A stretch of DNA of 49,408 nucleotides from Prevotellaceae bacterium (GCA_031265155.1 JAISDB010000017.1:1-49408), one strand, 5' to 3'; numbered from the stretch's first letter, positions 8,877-18,606 are shown. The notes: generated from the letters alone by a model not told the origin. A program made the numbers and translations.

Positions 8877-10199
8877 ATGAAAACAATCAGTAAGTTTACA
8901 TTAAGTTCAATTTTCTTGATGTTTGTATTAACACCAAGTTCTTTTGGGCAAAAAGGCAGATTTGGCGCTACGCCCGAAGATAGCGCAAAATGCGTTATTA
9001 ATCTTAATTTCATATCCGAAGAAATTAAGAGTCAAAATTATGAAGTTGCATATACCTTATTTAAAGAACTGATGCAGGTTTGTCCGAATGCCAGTCAAAA
9101 CACTTATTTGTACGGCATAAGAATAATGCAAAACCTGGCAAACAGAGAAAGCGATCAGGTTAAAAAGCAAAAATATGTCGATACGGTTATTATGCTGTAT
9201 GATAAGCGGCATGAAATTTTCGGCAGACCGTCAAAAGGAGAAACAGCCTTTCGCAAAGCAGGCGAATTAATAGACTTTCGCCCCGACAACCATTCGGAAA
9301 TAATAAAAGAATATGAAATTGCTGCAAACGAAAACTATAAGCCTGCTGATTCATATATACAAATAATGCAACAGGTAAAAATAATGTACGGCAAGCAATT
9401 ACTGGAAGCCGATGCAACCATTGCCCGATATGAAAACATAATTAACGAAATAGAAAAATTGCAGGTATCGGATGAAATAACAGAAGCTCGCAAAACCATA
9501 GACGGGCTGTTTCTTTCAATGCCCGAACTCAATTCCTGCGAAAATCTTATTGCAATGTACTCGTCCAAATTTCAGGCAAATCCCGAAGACATGGATTTAA
9601 TTCGCGGAATCAGGTATCGTCTTTCAAACGCCGAAGGCTGCAAGGAAACGCAACTCTTTGCCGATGTTGTAGAAGCCGGTTATCGTCTTGAACCTAATGC
9701 GGAATCAGCATTTCAGCTGGCTCAGCTTTTTGTGATACGTGGCGATAAGGATAAGGCAATGTCATATATGAACGAAGCTATCGAACAGGAATCCGACAAT
9801 TTGCAAAAATCAAAATACATGCTTCAGGTTGCCAATATTTATTTTCACGATGGTCGTACAGGTTCGGCATTATCGCTTGCAAATCAGGCAAAAAACTTTA
9901 ATCCCAATTCAGGAGAAGCGTATATGATTATTGCGAACTGCTATGCGCGCATGGCAGCAAACGCTTCGGACTGTGAATTTAGCGGACGCGCTATTTTCTG
10001 GATTGTTGTTGACATGTTCCAAAAAGCAAAAAGCCTTGATTCGAGTCTGACAGGTTCGGCAAATTCGGCTATTGCGACATACAGTAAGCATTTCCCTTCG
10101 TATCAGGATATATTCCTCAACGAATATACCGAAGGTCAGCAATATACGGTAAACTGCAACGGAGTTACGGGAACAACAACCATTCGGTCGGCAAAATAA
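8877..10199 (+). CDS. exported tetratricopeptide-repeat protein
   Basis: Protein of 440 residues. The start at 8877 (MKTISKFTLSS) is preferred over an upstream in-frame ATG because it begins a signal peptide (about 1-25, ending SSFG before QKG). The mature part is helical, with TPR-like units, clearest at about residues 265-360 (AFQLAQLFVIRGDKDKAMSYM, then ANIYFHDGRTGSALSLANQA). The cysteines near 32, 66, 220, 237, 361 and 430 may form disulfides. It lies 22 bases after the outer-membrane-protein gene and 28 before lptC. By position it is probably an envelope-assembly or scaffold protein; the role is inferred from context only. Confidence 0.75.
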   Translation: MKTISKFTLSSIFLMFVLTPSSFGQKGRFGATPEDSAKCVINLNFISEEIKSQNYEVAYTLFKELMQVCPNASQNTYLYGIRIMQNLANRESDQVKKQKYVDTVIMLYDKRHEIFGRPSKGETAFRKAGELIDFRPDNHSEIIKEYEIAANENYKPADSYIQIMQQVKIMYGKQLLEADATIARYENIINEIEKLQVSDEITEARKTIDGLFLSMPELNSCENLIAMYSSKFQANPEDMDLIRGIRYRLSNAEGCKETQLFADVVEAGYRLEPNAESAFQLAQLFVIRGDKDKAMSYMNEAIEQESDNLQKSKYMLQVANIYFHDGRTGSALSLANQAKNFNPNSGEAYMIIANCYARMAANASDCEFSGRAIFWIVVDMFQKAKSLDSSLTGSANSAIATYSKHFPSYQDIFLNEYTEGQQYTVNCNGVTGTTTIRSAK

Positions 10200-10227
10200 A
10201 TTTAACTGACAAAATTGGCTTAAAAAA

Positions 10228-11007
10228 ATGAAACCGAACAGGATAAAAACGATGGCGCTTGCAGTGTGTGTCATCGTTTTTGTTTCATGCAGCGATAAGC
10301 AGGAAGAAATAACCGATAATTCAGCAAAAGAAGATGTTTTGTTGTCGGAAACGCTTAATTTAAACGTTGTTTTAAGTCAGTATGGAAAAACAAAACAAAC
10401 GGCGCAGGCTGCGCGCATGTTGCAATTTTCGGGCAGAGAAGGCAAATATACAACCTTTCCCGATGGAATTTATGTAGAATCGTTTACAGACTCGCTTGTA
10501 CTTGAATCTACAATAGCTGCAAAATTTGCAAAAATGAAAGAAGGCAGAGATGAATTTTACAGTGCGTACGACAGCGTGGTTGTAACAAATTATCTGGAAA
10601 ATACAAAAATTATTACCGATACGCTTTACTGGGACAGAATAAACGGAAAAATTTACAACGACTGTTTTACCAAATTTTTTTTCAGCGGAGCATATTTTGA
10701 CGCTATCGACGGATGGACATCCAACGAAAATCTTTCCAATTACGAAATACGAACCATACGCGAAGGCGATTTGACGCTGGACAGGCAGCACAAAAACGCA
10801 AACGACAGCACAGCTTCAAATATTATAACTTTTCCCGATACAGCCGACATAATACCTCAACAGCAAGCAGTGCCTGCCGCAACAGCGCCGACACGCTCAA
10901 ACCGGCAATTACAGCCGCAAAATGAAAATATCGGCGACAAAAAACCGCTTAAACCGGTAAAATCGAGGCGACCATTTGAATTACAAAAAGCAGACCCAGC
11001 AAAATGA
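10228..11007 (+). CDS. lptC: LPS export ABC transporter periplasmic protein LptC
   Basis: Protein of 259 residues with a lipoprotein-type N-terminus (VIVFVSC, Cys21). The LptC-like beta-jellyroll region spans about 45-180: TKQTAQAARMLQFSGREGKY, then FPDGIYVESF, then VVVTNYLENTKIITDTLYWD and the final YFDAIDGWTSNENLS. LptC connects the inner-membrane LptBFG exporter to periplasmic LptA and moves lipopolysaccharide. The C-terminal tail after residue 190 is a low-complexity Q/P/N/K extension of about 65 residues, common in Bacteroidota homologues. The stop overlaps the next start (ATGA at 11004-11007), so translation is coupled. Confidence 0.85.
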   Translation: MKPNRIKTMALAVCVIVFVSCSDKQEEITDNSAKEDVLLSETLNLNVVLSQYGKTKQTAQAARMLQFSGREGKYTTFPDGIYVESFTDSLVLESTIAAKFAKMKEGRDEFYSAYDSVVVTNYLENTKIITDTLYWDRINGKIYNDCFTKFFFSGAYFDAIDGWTSNENLSNYEIRTIREGDLTLDRQHKNANDSTASNIITFPDTADIIPQQQAVPAATAPTRSNRQLQPQNENIGDKKPLKPVKSRRPFELQKADPAK

Positions 11008-12260
11008 CCGGTCCGATAATCATAATATTAATATCATTGCTGCTTTCCGCTTTTTTCTCCGGAATGGAAATTGCATTTGTTTCGTCAAGCAAGCTGCGAT
11101 TGGAACTCGACAAAAAACAGGGAAAATTTTATACGAAAATCACGGATATTTTTATGCGTAATTCAAGCGACTACATATCTACCATGCTTGTCGGCAACAA
11201 TATTGTACTTGTAATATACGGAATAGCGTTTGCAAGAATAATAGACAATCCGATACGCACAGTACTTGCCACTACATCCGATACTCTTGTGCTTATAATA
11301 CAGACAGTGATTTCGACACTCATTGTGCTGATAACAGCCGAATTTTTACCTAAAAGCTTATGTAAAATAAATCCTAACGGAGTACTCAGGGCTTTTGCGG
11401 TTCCGATATTTGCGCTTTATATAATACTTTATCCTGTTTCAACTTTTACATCATGGCTTGCCCGAATGATTTTGAGAATGTTCGGAAAAAAAATAAAAAC
11501 CGGCGTAAAAAAAACAGTGTTCAACCGCTCCGATTTATTCAAGCTCACAACCGAAGTCGAAAGCTTTGAGCAAAACAATGAAAACGATATTCTGATTTTT
11601 AGAAATGCGCTGGACTTTCCCGAAGTAAAAGTGCGCGAATGCATGATACCGCGAACCGAAATCGAAGCGATAGATGAAACCGACCTGCTTGACAATCTGA
11701 AACAGAAATTCATAAAATCGGGATATACGCGAATTCCGGTATATCGCAATACTATTGATGACATAACAGGATACGTAAATTCTAAGGACATGTTCAAAGC
11801 CGATATAAATCTAACTTCGATAATACGCCCGATACGGTTCGTTCCAGAGACAATGCAAGCCGAAAAACTTTTGAAAAACTTTATAAAGGAGCATCAGTCG
11901 CTGGCTATTGTTGTTGATGAATTTGGAGGAACATCAGGCCTGGTTTCGATTGAAGATATTCTGGAGGAAATTCTCGGCGAAATTGATGATGAACATGATA
12001 TCGACGAAATGATAGAAAAGAAAATAGACAGCAATGTATTCGTCTTGTCCGGACGGCTTGAAGTTGAGCATCTAAACGCAAGCTATGATTTGAAAATCCC
12101 CGAATCCGAACAGTATGAAACGCTTGCAGGATATATATTGCACGAAAACGAAAATATTCCTCATCAAAAGGAAATTATTAAAATTGGCGATTTCAAAATT
12201 AAAATATTGCGAATGTCGGGCAGCAGAATAGACCTGGTACATCTTACAAAAATAAATTAG
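11004..12260 (+). CDS. CorC/HlyC-family CNNM-CBS membrane protein
   Basis: Protein of 418 residues. Residues 1-about 180 form a DUF21/CNNM membrane domain with hydrophobic helices (IIIILISLLLSAFFSGMEIA, VIYGIAFARII, VLIITAEFLPKSL). Two CBS domains follow (about 205-325; RECMIPRTEIEAID, then AIVVDEFGGTSGLVSIEDIL) and then a C-terminal CorC_HlyC domain (about 340-415). Family members are linked to Mg2+/Co2+ efflux; the older 'hemolysin' name is misleading. The gene overlaps lptC by four bases and ends the operon, and upp follows after 63 bases. Confidence 0.9.
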   Translation: MTGPIIIILISLLLSAFFSGMEIAFVSSSKLRLELDKKQGKFYTKITDIFMRNSSDYISTMLVGNNIVLVIYGIAFARIIDNPIRTVLATTSDTLVLIIQTVISTLIVLITAEFLPKSLCKINPNGVLRAFAVPIFALYIILYPVSTFTSWLARMILRMFGKKIKTGVKKTVFNRSDLFKLTTEVESFEQNNENDILIFRNALDFPEVKVRECMIPRTEIEAIDETDLLDNLKQKFIKSGYTRIPVYRNTIDDITGYVNSKDMFKADINLTSIIRPIRFVPETMQAEKLLKNFIKEHQSLAIVVDEFGGTSGLVSIEDILEEILGEIDDEHDIDEMIEKKIDSNVFVLSGRLEVEHLNASYDLKIPESEQYETLAGYILHENENIPHQKEIIKIGDFKIKILRMSGSRIDLVHLTKIN

Positions 12261-12323
12261 ATTTAGAATTAAAAATCAAAACATTACAGTTATAAATCAT
12301 ATAACAAACAAAAACAAAATATT

Positions 12324-12974
12324 ATGATACGAATTATCGGAGACAAAAGTTCAATTTTCAATCAGTTCATTTCTGAAATAAGAGATGTGAAAATACAGAA
12401 AGACAGGATGAAATTTCGCAAAAACCTTGAGCGCATCGGCGAAATATTTGCATACGAAATCAGCAAAGTATTGCCGTCAACACGTAAAAACGTTGATACT
12501 CCGCTAGGCTCGGTCGAAATAGATATTCCAACAACCGAAATTGTGCTGGCAACAATTCTTCGTGCAGGATTGCCCATGCATCAGGGAATGCTCAATTTTT
12601 TCGACAAAGCCGAAAATGCTTTTGTGTCGGCATACAGAAAATATGACAGCGACAACAGCTTTAAGGTAAAAATAGAATATATTTCGTCGCCCAATCTTGA
12701 TAATAAAACACTGATCATTTCCGACCCGATGCTTGCAACAGGCGCTTCGATGCATTTGGTATATCGTTCTTTAATAGAAAACGGAATGCCCGAACACACT
12801 CACATCGTTTCGATAATTGCAAGCAGAGAAGGCATTGAATACATACGCAAATATTTTTCTAAAAATGATGTTACCATTTGGGCAGGCGCAATAGATGACG
12901 AACTTACAGTAAAATCATACATCGTTCCCGGTCTGGGCGATGCCGGCGATTTGGCTTACGGCTGCAAAGTCTGA
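12324..12974 (+). CDS. upp: uracil phosphoribosyltransferase
   Basis: Protein of 216 residues converting uracil and PRPP to UMP (pyrimidine salvage). The PRPP-binding loop SDPMLATGASM (about 133-143) and the uracil-binding C-terminus YIVPGLGDAGDLAYG are intact, as is the conserved ILRAGLPM (78-85). It is slightly longer at the N-terminus than the common form of about 208 residues. It may be co-transcribed with corC or have its own promoter; none is clear in the 63-base gap. Confidence 0.95.
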   Translation: MIRIIGDKSSIFNQFISEIRDVKIQKDRMKFRKNLERIGEIFAYEISKVLPSTRKNVDTPLGSVEIDIPTTEIVLATILRAGLPMHQGMLNFFDKAENAFVSAYRKYDSDNSFKVKIEYISSPNLDNKTLIISDPMLATGASMHLVYRSLIENGMPEHTHIVSIIASREGIEYIRKYFSKNDVTIWAGAIDDELTVKSYIVPGLGDAGDLAYGCKV

Positions 12975-13055
12975 TTTGAACAGAAATTGATAACAACCAT
13001 TATTAGATTTCTTCGGAAAATCATATAAAGTCTGATTTATAATATTAGATTATTT

Positions 13056-13144
13056 GTTACTTTTGGCTTAATGCAAGTTAGCGAGGCTTGCGAATGTTGA
13101 TACAAAATACACAGCGCAAGAAAAAGGTCAACAGCAGTTGACGT
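13056..13144 (+). repeat. degraded fragment of the dispersed repeat
   Basis: TTGTTACTTTTGGCTTAATG resembles the left hairpin arm of the repeat family but lacks its partner arm. The following bases (caagaaaaaggtcaacagcag) echo the 'gcaaaaggtcaagagcag' block of the full copies. It looks like an eroded partial copy immediately left of copy C. Confidence 0.45.
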
Positions 13145-13734
13145 TATATAGTCGTCCCTTAAAAGTATATCTTTCAGAGATAAAAGATAATAAAGATGTT
13201 TTTTCTGTTACTTTTGCCTTGACACAAATTAACCAACCGAAGCGTAAGCGAAGCTCGCGAACACCAATAAAAAATAAAAACAGCGTGAGCAAAAGATCAA
13301 GAGCAGCCGACGTTATACGCCAACTCCGATTTACGACTGTGACCTGTAGGAACGCCGCCTGCTCAACGTTCTATTAATTTTTCTGCATGTTGATCAATTG
13401 AAAAATTTACCTGTATGCGCGAACAAAAGTTGATTAGCAAATAAAAACGGCATAGACTTCGCAGTGCGGGTTCCCCGCACTGCGAAGACAGCGTTAAAAC
13501 GGAATTCCGTCAAGCGTAACGAGACATTAATTCCGTTAGCCGTTGAGCCGTCGCCGAGAAGTCTCGCCTTGATTTTTTGCTTCTTTTGTATCAAGACAAA
13601 AGAAGAGGAAATAAGATTTTATTTGCAAAGTTTTATGTCTGTATTGATTAAAATCCTGCAATTTTTTCATCTGATTTTATTTATAATTACCTGTTAATAA
13701 ACGATTTGCACCCTTTTTAAGGAACGACTATATA
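13145..13734 (+). mobile_element. MITE-like dispersed repeat, copy C (complete, 590 bp)
   Basis: This is the best-preserved copy. The left end TATATAGTCGTCCCTTAAAA (13145-13164) is the inverted repeat of the right end TTTTAAGGAACGACTATATA (13715-13734) with one mismatch in 20. The outer TATATA is self-complementary and could be a target duplication or part of the repeat. Inside are a degenerate first hairpin (about 13208-13232), the second hairpin CTTCTTTTGT...ACAAAAGAAG (13580-13605) and a GC-rich palindromic block with AACGGAATTCCGT (about 13498-13510). No transposase is encoded. It must have been mobilised in trans, if at all. Confidence 0.85.
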
Positions 13735-14050
13735 GTTGTACTTAAAATATGCACATACGACTTAAAATCTGTAAATTTTAAACATCGCCGTGTTTAGTTT
13801 TAAACATCACCATCTTTAATCATCAAGATAACCATCTCTAAATACCAAGACCGCCATCTTTAATCATCAAGATAACCATCTCTAAATACCAAGACCGCCA
13901 TATTTAATCATCAAGATAACTATCTTTAAGCATCAAGAACGCCGTCTTGCAAAAACGAGACAGGCGCGCCTGCGAAGTCCATGCAGTTTTTACTTGTCAA
14001 TTGGTTTTCATTCTTGAATGTCAGTATATTTTTCAACTGCTCTGTGTTCT
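13735..14050 (-). repeat. second-type dispersed repeat (inverted relative of 35526-35940)
   Basis: From about 13760 onward this stretch is the reverse complement of 35640-35840. It shares AAAATCTGTAAATTTTAAACAT, the 22-bp array, CGAGACAGGCGCGCCTGCGAAG and CTTGTCAATTGGTTTTC-like blocks. The outer end, which should carry AAGGAACAAC, is missing where it abuts copy C. It is related in plan to copies A-C but much diverged. No coding capacity. Confidence 0.7.
13788..13941. repeat. 22-bp tandem repeat array, seven units
   Basis: Seven consecutive 22-base units start at 13788, 13810, 13832, 13854, 13876, 13898 and 13920. Two unit types alternate: CCATCTTTAATCATCAAGAT+AA and CCATCTCTAAATACCAAGAC+CG. 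The period is exactly 22 throughout, with substitutions but no indels. An inverted counterpart with four units lies at 35730-35817. The lack of distinct spacers excludes CRISPR. Confidence 0.85.
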
Positions 14051-14169
14051 GTTAAAGATTCCGTAATCTGCTTATTTGAAAAACATATAGAAAAATTAAA
14101 ATTTATATTTACCTTTACCGCCTGTTTTAAAATTCAGCTTATTACAAATTGAAAATAATCAATAAATCA

Positions 14170-15429
14170 ATGGAAAAAGAAAATTATGACTGTTTGTCGA
14201 GTGAAACAAAATTGCTGCATGAGGCATATTCCGCAAAAGATGCTTACAATGCGCTGAACATGCCTGTTTATCATGCCGTAGCTTACGATTTTGACAATGC
14301 GGCGCAAATGGAACTGGCTTTTACGGGAAAATCACCCGAGCACGTATATTCGCGCATAAGTAATCCTACCGTTCAGCATTTTGAAAGCAGAATAAAAACA
14401 ATAACAAATGCCGCTGAAGTCATATCGTTCAATTCGGGCATGGCGGCAATAGCCAATACGATTATGGCTGTTGCATACAGCGGCGGCAATATTGTGGCTT
14501 CGCCTCATTTATTCGGCAATACATATTCGTTTTTTGCTTCTACGCTAAAGGATTTTGGCGTTGAAATGCATTTTTGCGACTTGACAAACCCCGACGAAGT
14601 GCGAACCTGCATCGATAAAAACACGTGTGCGCTTTTTCTCGAAATAATAACAAATCCTCAAATGGAAGTTGCCGACCTTCGCGTGCTTTCAGGTATTTGC
14701 AAAGCGTATGGCGTGCCTTTGATTGCCGATACTACTATCGTGCCGTTTACGGCATTTCGCGCCGCCGATTTCGGCGTTGATATTGAAATAGCGTCATCTA
14801 CAAAATATATTTCGGGCGGCGCAACATCACTTGGAGGACTGGTGATTGATTACAATTCATTTGACTGGCAAAATTCCAAAAAGTTGAACTGTTTAATAAA
14901 TCAAACCAAATGGTCGGCTTTTTCGGCTAAAGTGCGAATGGAAATACATCGCAATCTCGGAGCCTGCATGACTCCGCATGTTGCCTACATGCAAACAATA
15001 GGACTGGAAACGCTTTCCGTTCGTTACCGTCAAGCAGCAAAAACATGCAAGGAACTTGCGCAAAAAATAGAGAAATTGCCTAATATATTATCCGTAAATT
15101 ATCCTGCATTGCCAAACCATCCGTATTATGCCGTCAGTCAGCGCCAGTTCGGAGAATATGCAGGCGCCATGTTTACATTCGACCTTGCATCGCGCGAAGC
15201 GGCATTCGGATTTATCGACAATCTGAAATTGATACGCCGGGCAACCAATCTGTTCGATAATAAAACGCTGGCAATTCATCCTGCAAGCACAATTTTCGGA
15301 ACATTTACCGAAGAAACCCGCCGCAGCATGGATATAAGCCAAAACACCATACGAATATCCGTAGGCTTGGAATCAATCGACGATTTGTATAATGACATTG
15401 CGCAGGCAGCAGAAAAACAAAATTTCTAA
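14170..15429 (+). CDS. O-acetylhomoserine sulfhydrylase-type PLP enzyme
   Basis: Protein of 419 residues from ATG 14170 (MEKENYDCLS); an upstream in-frame TTG is less likely. It is a Cys/Met-metabolism PLP enzyme of the MetY/Met17 group, which makes homocysteine from O-acetylhomoserine and sulfide, or trans-sulfurates related substrates. Visible signatures are YSRISNPTV (60-68, PLP phosphate binding from the neighbouring subunit), the stacking/backbone segment FNSGMAAIA, Asp187 in ADTT, and the PLP lysine in SSTKYISGG (Lys212). The C-terminal HPASTIFGTF is typical. It stands alone between repeats and the end of the ribosomal operon. A cystathionine gamma-synthase or methionine gamma-lyase activity cannot be excluded by eye. 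Confidence 0.85.
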   Translation: MEKENYDCLSSETKLLHEAYSAKDAYNALNMPVYHAVAYDFDNAAQMELAFTGKSPEHVYSRISNPTVQHFESRIKTITNAAEVISFNSGMAAIANTIMAVAYSGGNIVASPHLFGNTYSFFASTLKDFGVEMHFCDLTNPDEVRTCIDKNTCALFLEIITNPQMEVADLRVLSGICKAYGVPLIADTTIVPFTAFRAADFGVDIEIASSTKYISGGATSLGGLVIDYNSFDWQNSKKLNCLINQTKWSAFSAKVRMEIHRNLGACMTPHVAYMQTIGLETLSVRYRQAAKTCKELAQKIEKLPNILSVNYPALPNHPYYAVSQRQFGEYAGAMFTFDLASREAAFGFIDNLKLIRRATNLFDNKTLAIHPASTIFGTFTEETRRSMDISQNTIRISVGLESIDDLYNDIAQAAEKQNF

Positions 15430-15460
15430 AAACGATTCGGAATAAAACTTGATACAACAA

Positions 15461-15495
15461 AGAAGGCTACCGCTAATTTATGCTGGTAGCCTTCT
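15461..15495. terminator. bidirectional terminator between metY-like gene and rplQ
   Basis: AGAAGGCTACC (15461-15471) pairs perfectly with GGTAGCCTTCT (15485-15495) around a 13-base loop. It lies 32 bases after the sulfhydrylase stop and 25 bases beyond the rplQ stop, so it can serve both convergent transcripts. The T-tracts are modest. Confidence 0.8.
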
Positions 15496-15519
15496 TCTTC
15501 AAAACAACATTAAAATCTA

Positions 15520-16071
15520 TCATTCTGTTGCATCGTCTTCAACTTCTGCAACAATTTCTTCTTTAATTTCGCTGATTTCTTTATTTTGGGTTTCGGTATC
15601 TGCTTTTGCAGTTACGGTTTCTTCAATCACAGTGGCGTTTGTCGCCTTTTTCGCACGGCTTCGGCGCGTTGATTTTTTCGTTTCCTTTTTAGCCGTTCCT
15701 GCAAGCGCCGCTTCGTTAAAGTCAACAAATTCCATCATTGCCATATCGGCAGCATCGCCCTGTCGAAATCCGATTTTCAATATTCGCGTATATCCTCCGG
15801 GGCGGTCTGATATTTTTGGAGCGATGTTGCGAAACAGTTCCGATACCGCGTATTTATCTTTCAAGTAAGAAAATACCGTACGGCGTGCGTGAGTAGTATC
15901 GTATTTTGATTTTGTAACAAGCGGTTCTACGTACACGCGCAATGCTTTTGCTTTTGCCAAAGTAGTTTCGATGCGTTTGTGCATAATTAACGATGAAGCC
16001 AAGTTTGCGAGCAAGGCTTTACGATGTCCTGATTGTCTGCTTAAATGATTGTATTTTTTATTATGTCTCAT
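15520..16071 (-). CDS. rplQ: 50S ribosomal protein L17 with acidic C-terminal extension
   Basis: L17 of 183 residues, the last gene of the superoperon. The core (1-about 118, [20 protein letters not shown] through [21 protein letters not shown]) is canonical. A tail of about 60 residues follows, first basic ([15 protein letters not shown]) and then strongly acidic ([19 protein letters not shown]). Such tails occur in Bacteroidota L17. It starts five bases from the rpoA stop. Confidence 0.95.
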   Translation of the reverse strand: MRHNKKYNHLSRQSGHRKALLANLASSLIMHKRIETTLAKAKALRVYVEPLVTKSKYDTTHARRTVFSYLKDKYAVSELFRNIAPKISDRPGGYTRILKIGFRQGDAADMAMMEFVDFNEAALAGTAKKETKKSTRRSRAKKATNATVIEETVTAKADTETQNKEISEIKEEIVAEVEDDATE

Positions 16072-16076
16072 AGTTA

Positions 16077-17072
16077 TTATTCTTTATCAAGTTTATATTT
16101 TGAAACATCCATGCCGAAAGACAGCTTAAGATTATATAAAAGTTCATCGAGTTCGGTAAGCGATTTTTTGCCGAAGTTTCTAAAACGCAACAGGTCGTTT
16201 CTGCTTAACTTTACAAGCTCACCAAGCGTTTTAATATCTGCAGCTTTCAGGCAGTTAAGCGCGCGAACCGACAGTTCCATATCAATTAAACGCTGTTTAA
16301 GCAATTGACGTATGCGCAACAATTCTTCATCAAATTCGTCCGGAGTAACCGCTTCATCTGTTTCGATTGTAATTTTTTCATCACAGAACAGCATGAAATG
16401 ACTGATCAGTACTTTTGCCGCTTTTTTAAGAGCATCTTTCGGATGCAACGAGCCGTCGGTAGTTATTTCGATTATTAATTTTTCGAAGTCGGTTTTTTGT
16501 TCAACACGAAAATTATCTGTTGTAAAGTTCACATTTATAATCGGAGTAAATATCGAATCGATGGGTATTACGCCAAATTCGGCAACTTCGGGTTTGTTTT
16601 CTTCGGCAGGAACCCATCCTCTGCCCTGCCCTATTGTGAGTTGCATTTGGAATTTTGTATTTTCATCCATATTGCAAATCACAAGATCAGGATTAAGAAC
16701 TTTGAATACCGACATATTGGCGCCAAGGTCTCTTGCTTTAAGAACAGTTTGTCCCGAAACGTTAATGTTTAATTTTTCTGTTTCCACGCCTTCGATATCA
16801 TTCTTTCTCAATCTTACTTTTTTAAGATTAAGAATGATGTCAACTACATTTTCAATAACTCCCGGAATTGTCGTAAATTCGTGGTCAATACCGGATATTT
16901 TCACTGACGTTATTGCGTATCCTTCCAGCGATGAAAGCAGAACTCTTCTTAGTGCGTTACCGACAGTAATGCCATAGCCGGGTTCTAACGGACGGAATTC
17001 AAATCGTCCGAAAGTTTCGTTTGCTTCAAGCATTATTACTTGATTCGGTTTCTGAAATGCTAATATTGCCAT
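16077..17072 (-). CDS. rpoA: DNA-directed RNA polymerase subunit alpha
   Basis: Alpha subunit of 331 residues. The N-terminal assembly domain (about 1-235; [26 protein letters not shown]) and the C-terminal alpha-CTD (about 255-325; [21 protein letters not shown] and [15 protein letters not shown]) are both complete. The alpha-CTD contacts UP elements and activators. It lies between rpsD and rplQ, as in most bacteria. Confidence 0.98.
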   Translation of the reverse strand: MAILAFQKPNQVIMLEANETFGRFEFRPLEPGYGITVGNALRRVLLSSLEGYAITSVKISGIDHEFTTIPGVIENVVDIILNLKKVRLRKNDIEGVETEKLNINVSGQTVLKARDLGANMSVFKVLNPDLVICNMDENTKFQMQLTIGQGRGWVPAEENKPEVAEFGVIPIDSIFTPIINVNFTTDNFRVEQKTDFEKLIIEITTDGSLHPKDALKKAAKVLISHFMLFCDEKITIETDEAVTPDEFDEELLRIRQLLKQRLIDMELSVRALNCLKAADIKTLGELVKLSRNDLLRFRNFGKKSLTELDELLYNLKLSFGMDVSKYKLDKE

Positions 17073-17131
17073 ATTTATTTATTTTATAAGTTTGTAAAGA
17101 TTGAAGTTTATAATACTTCAATATCCTTCAA

Positions 17132-17740
17132 TTATTTAGAGTACAACTCTACTATTAACTGCTCGTTAATTGTTTCGGGGATTTCGCTGCGGTCGAGTTT
17201 AGCAATATATTTTCCCGCAAGCGCCGTATTATCCCATTCCAGCCATGAATATCTGCTTACAGCAAGCCCGCTCAGTGAATTTTGTATTGCTTCAAGCGAT
17301 TTTGATTTTTCGCGAACGCCAACAATGTCGCCTAATCTTACAATGTAAGATGGAATATTGCACACATCTCCGTTAACCGTAATGTGACGGTGGCTTACAA
17401 GTTGACGTGCAGCAGCGCGCGTAGGCGCGATTCCCAAGCGATAAACGATATTATCCAATCGGCTTTCAAGTAAAATGATAAGGTTTTCGCCTTTACGTCC
17501 TTTCATTTTTGATGCGCGTTCGTAGAACGTACGAAATTGACGCTCAAGCAATCCGTAAGTATATTTTACTTTTTGTTTTTCCTGCAGCTGAATACCGTAT
17601 TCTGATATTTTTTTACGTTTTTTAGCCAATCCGTGCTGTCCGGGAGGAAAATTTTTTCTATCCAGATATTTATCCGGACCATAAATAGGCTCGCCGAATT
17701 TACGTGCAATTTTTGTTTTAGGACCTATGTATTTTGCCAT
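17132..17740 (-). CDS. rpsD: 30S ribosomal protein S4
   Basis: S4 of 202 residues, the 16S rRNA-binding assembly initiator. The N-terminus [19 protein letters not shown] is the Bacteroidota form without a CxxC zinc motif. The S4 RNA-binding domain is at about 92-150 ([20 protein letters not shown] and [18 protein letters not shown]). It is in normal order between rpsK and rpoA. Confidence 0.98.
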   Translation of the reverse strand: MAKYIGPKTKIARKFGEPIYGPDKYLDRKNFPPGQHGLAKKRKKISEYGIQLQEKQKVKYTYGLLERQFRTFYERASKMKGRKGENLIILLESRLDNIVYRLGIAPTRAAARQLVSHRHITVNGDVCNIPSYIVRLGDIVGVREKSKSLEAIQNSLSGLAVSRYSWLEWDNTALAGKYIAKLDRSEIPETINEQLIVELYSK

Positions 17741-17763
17741 AATTCTCTATTTGTTTTAATATA

Positions 17764-18153
17764 TTAAACTCTACGTCTTCCTTTCGGGCGACATCCATTG
17801 TGCGGAAGTGGTGTAACATCAATTATTTCTGTTATTTCAATTCCTGTCGAATTGATAGTACGCATCGCAGACTCGCGTCCTGCGCCCGGACCCTTAACAA
17901 ATACCTTTACTCTACGAAGTCCCAGGTCGTAAGCTACTTTGGCACAATCGGCTGCTGCTGTCTGAGCTGCATAAGGCGTATTTTTCTTTGAGCCTCTGAA
18001 ACCCATTTTACCTGCCGACGACCAACTGATAACCTGACCATCGTTATTTGTCAAAGAAATTATAATGTTGTTAAAACTTGAATGGATGTGAGCTTGCCCG
18101 GCAACCTCAACTTTTACAACTTTCTTTTTGGTTGTTCCCTGTTTTTTTGCCAT
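17764..18153 (-). CDS. rpsK: 30S ribosomal protein S11
   Basis: S11 of 129 residues, located on the small-subunit platform. The signature GMRGSKKxTPYAAQ-like segment ([16 protein letters not shown]) and the conserved C-terminus [13 protein letters not shown] are present. It is eight bases downstream of rpsM. Confidence 0.98.
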   Translation of the reverse strand: MAKKQGTTKKKVVKVEVAGQAHIHSSFNNIIISLTNNDGQVISWSSAGKMGFRGSKKNTPYAAQTAAADCAKVAYDLGLRRVKVFVKGPGAGRESAMRTINSTGIEITEIIDVTPLPHNGCRPKGRRRV

Positions 18154-18161
18154 TTTACTTA

Positions 18162-18539
18162 CTATTTAGTTGCTTTTTTCTTATTTGCTACTGTTTTTTT
18201 CTTTCCTTTACGCGTACGGGCATTATTTTTTGTACTTTGCCCGCGCACAGGTAATCCTATACGGTGACGGATTCCTCGATAACATCCGATATCCATCAAT
18301 CGCTTAATATTCAACTGAATTTGTGTGCGAAGCTCTCCTTCTATCACATATTCGTTTCCAATGATACTGCGAATTGCGGCTATCTGTTCGTCGTTCCATT
18401 CTTTTACTTTGGTATTAACGTCAACGCCTGCTTTCGCAAGAATAGTACGTGACGCGCTACGTCCTATTCCAAAGATATAGGTCAATCCTACTTCTCCCCG
18501 TTTGTTGTCCGGTAAATCAACACCTGCTATACGTGCCAT
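18162..18539 (-). CDS. rpsM: 30S ribosomal protein S13
   Basis: S13 of 125 residues, in the small-subunit head contacting the P-site tRNA through its basic tail. [20 protein letters not shown] and [20 protein letters not shown] are canonical. The tail is lysine-rich. Confidence 0.98.
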   Translation of the reverse strand: MARIAGVDLPDNKRGEVGLTYIFGIGRSASRTILAKAGVDVNTKVKEWNDEQIAAIRSIIGNEYVIEGELRTQIQLNIKRLMDIGCYRGIRHRIGLPVRGQSTKNNARTRKGKKKTVANKKKATK

Positions 18540-18606
18540 TTATTTTTTGTTTAATTGTTTAACTGTTTTTTAATCTCTTTCAAGACTTATCTACCTTGCT
18601 GCTTGT

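Noticed and set aside
13788..13941. Possible CRISPR array
   Set aside because: The units are directly adjacent with a 22-base period and no variable spacers, and no cas genes are in the window.
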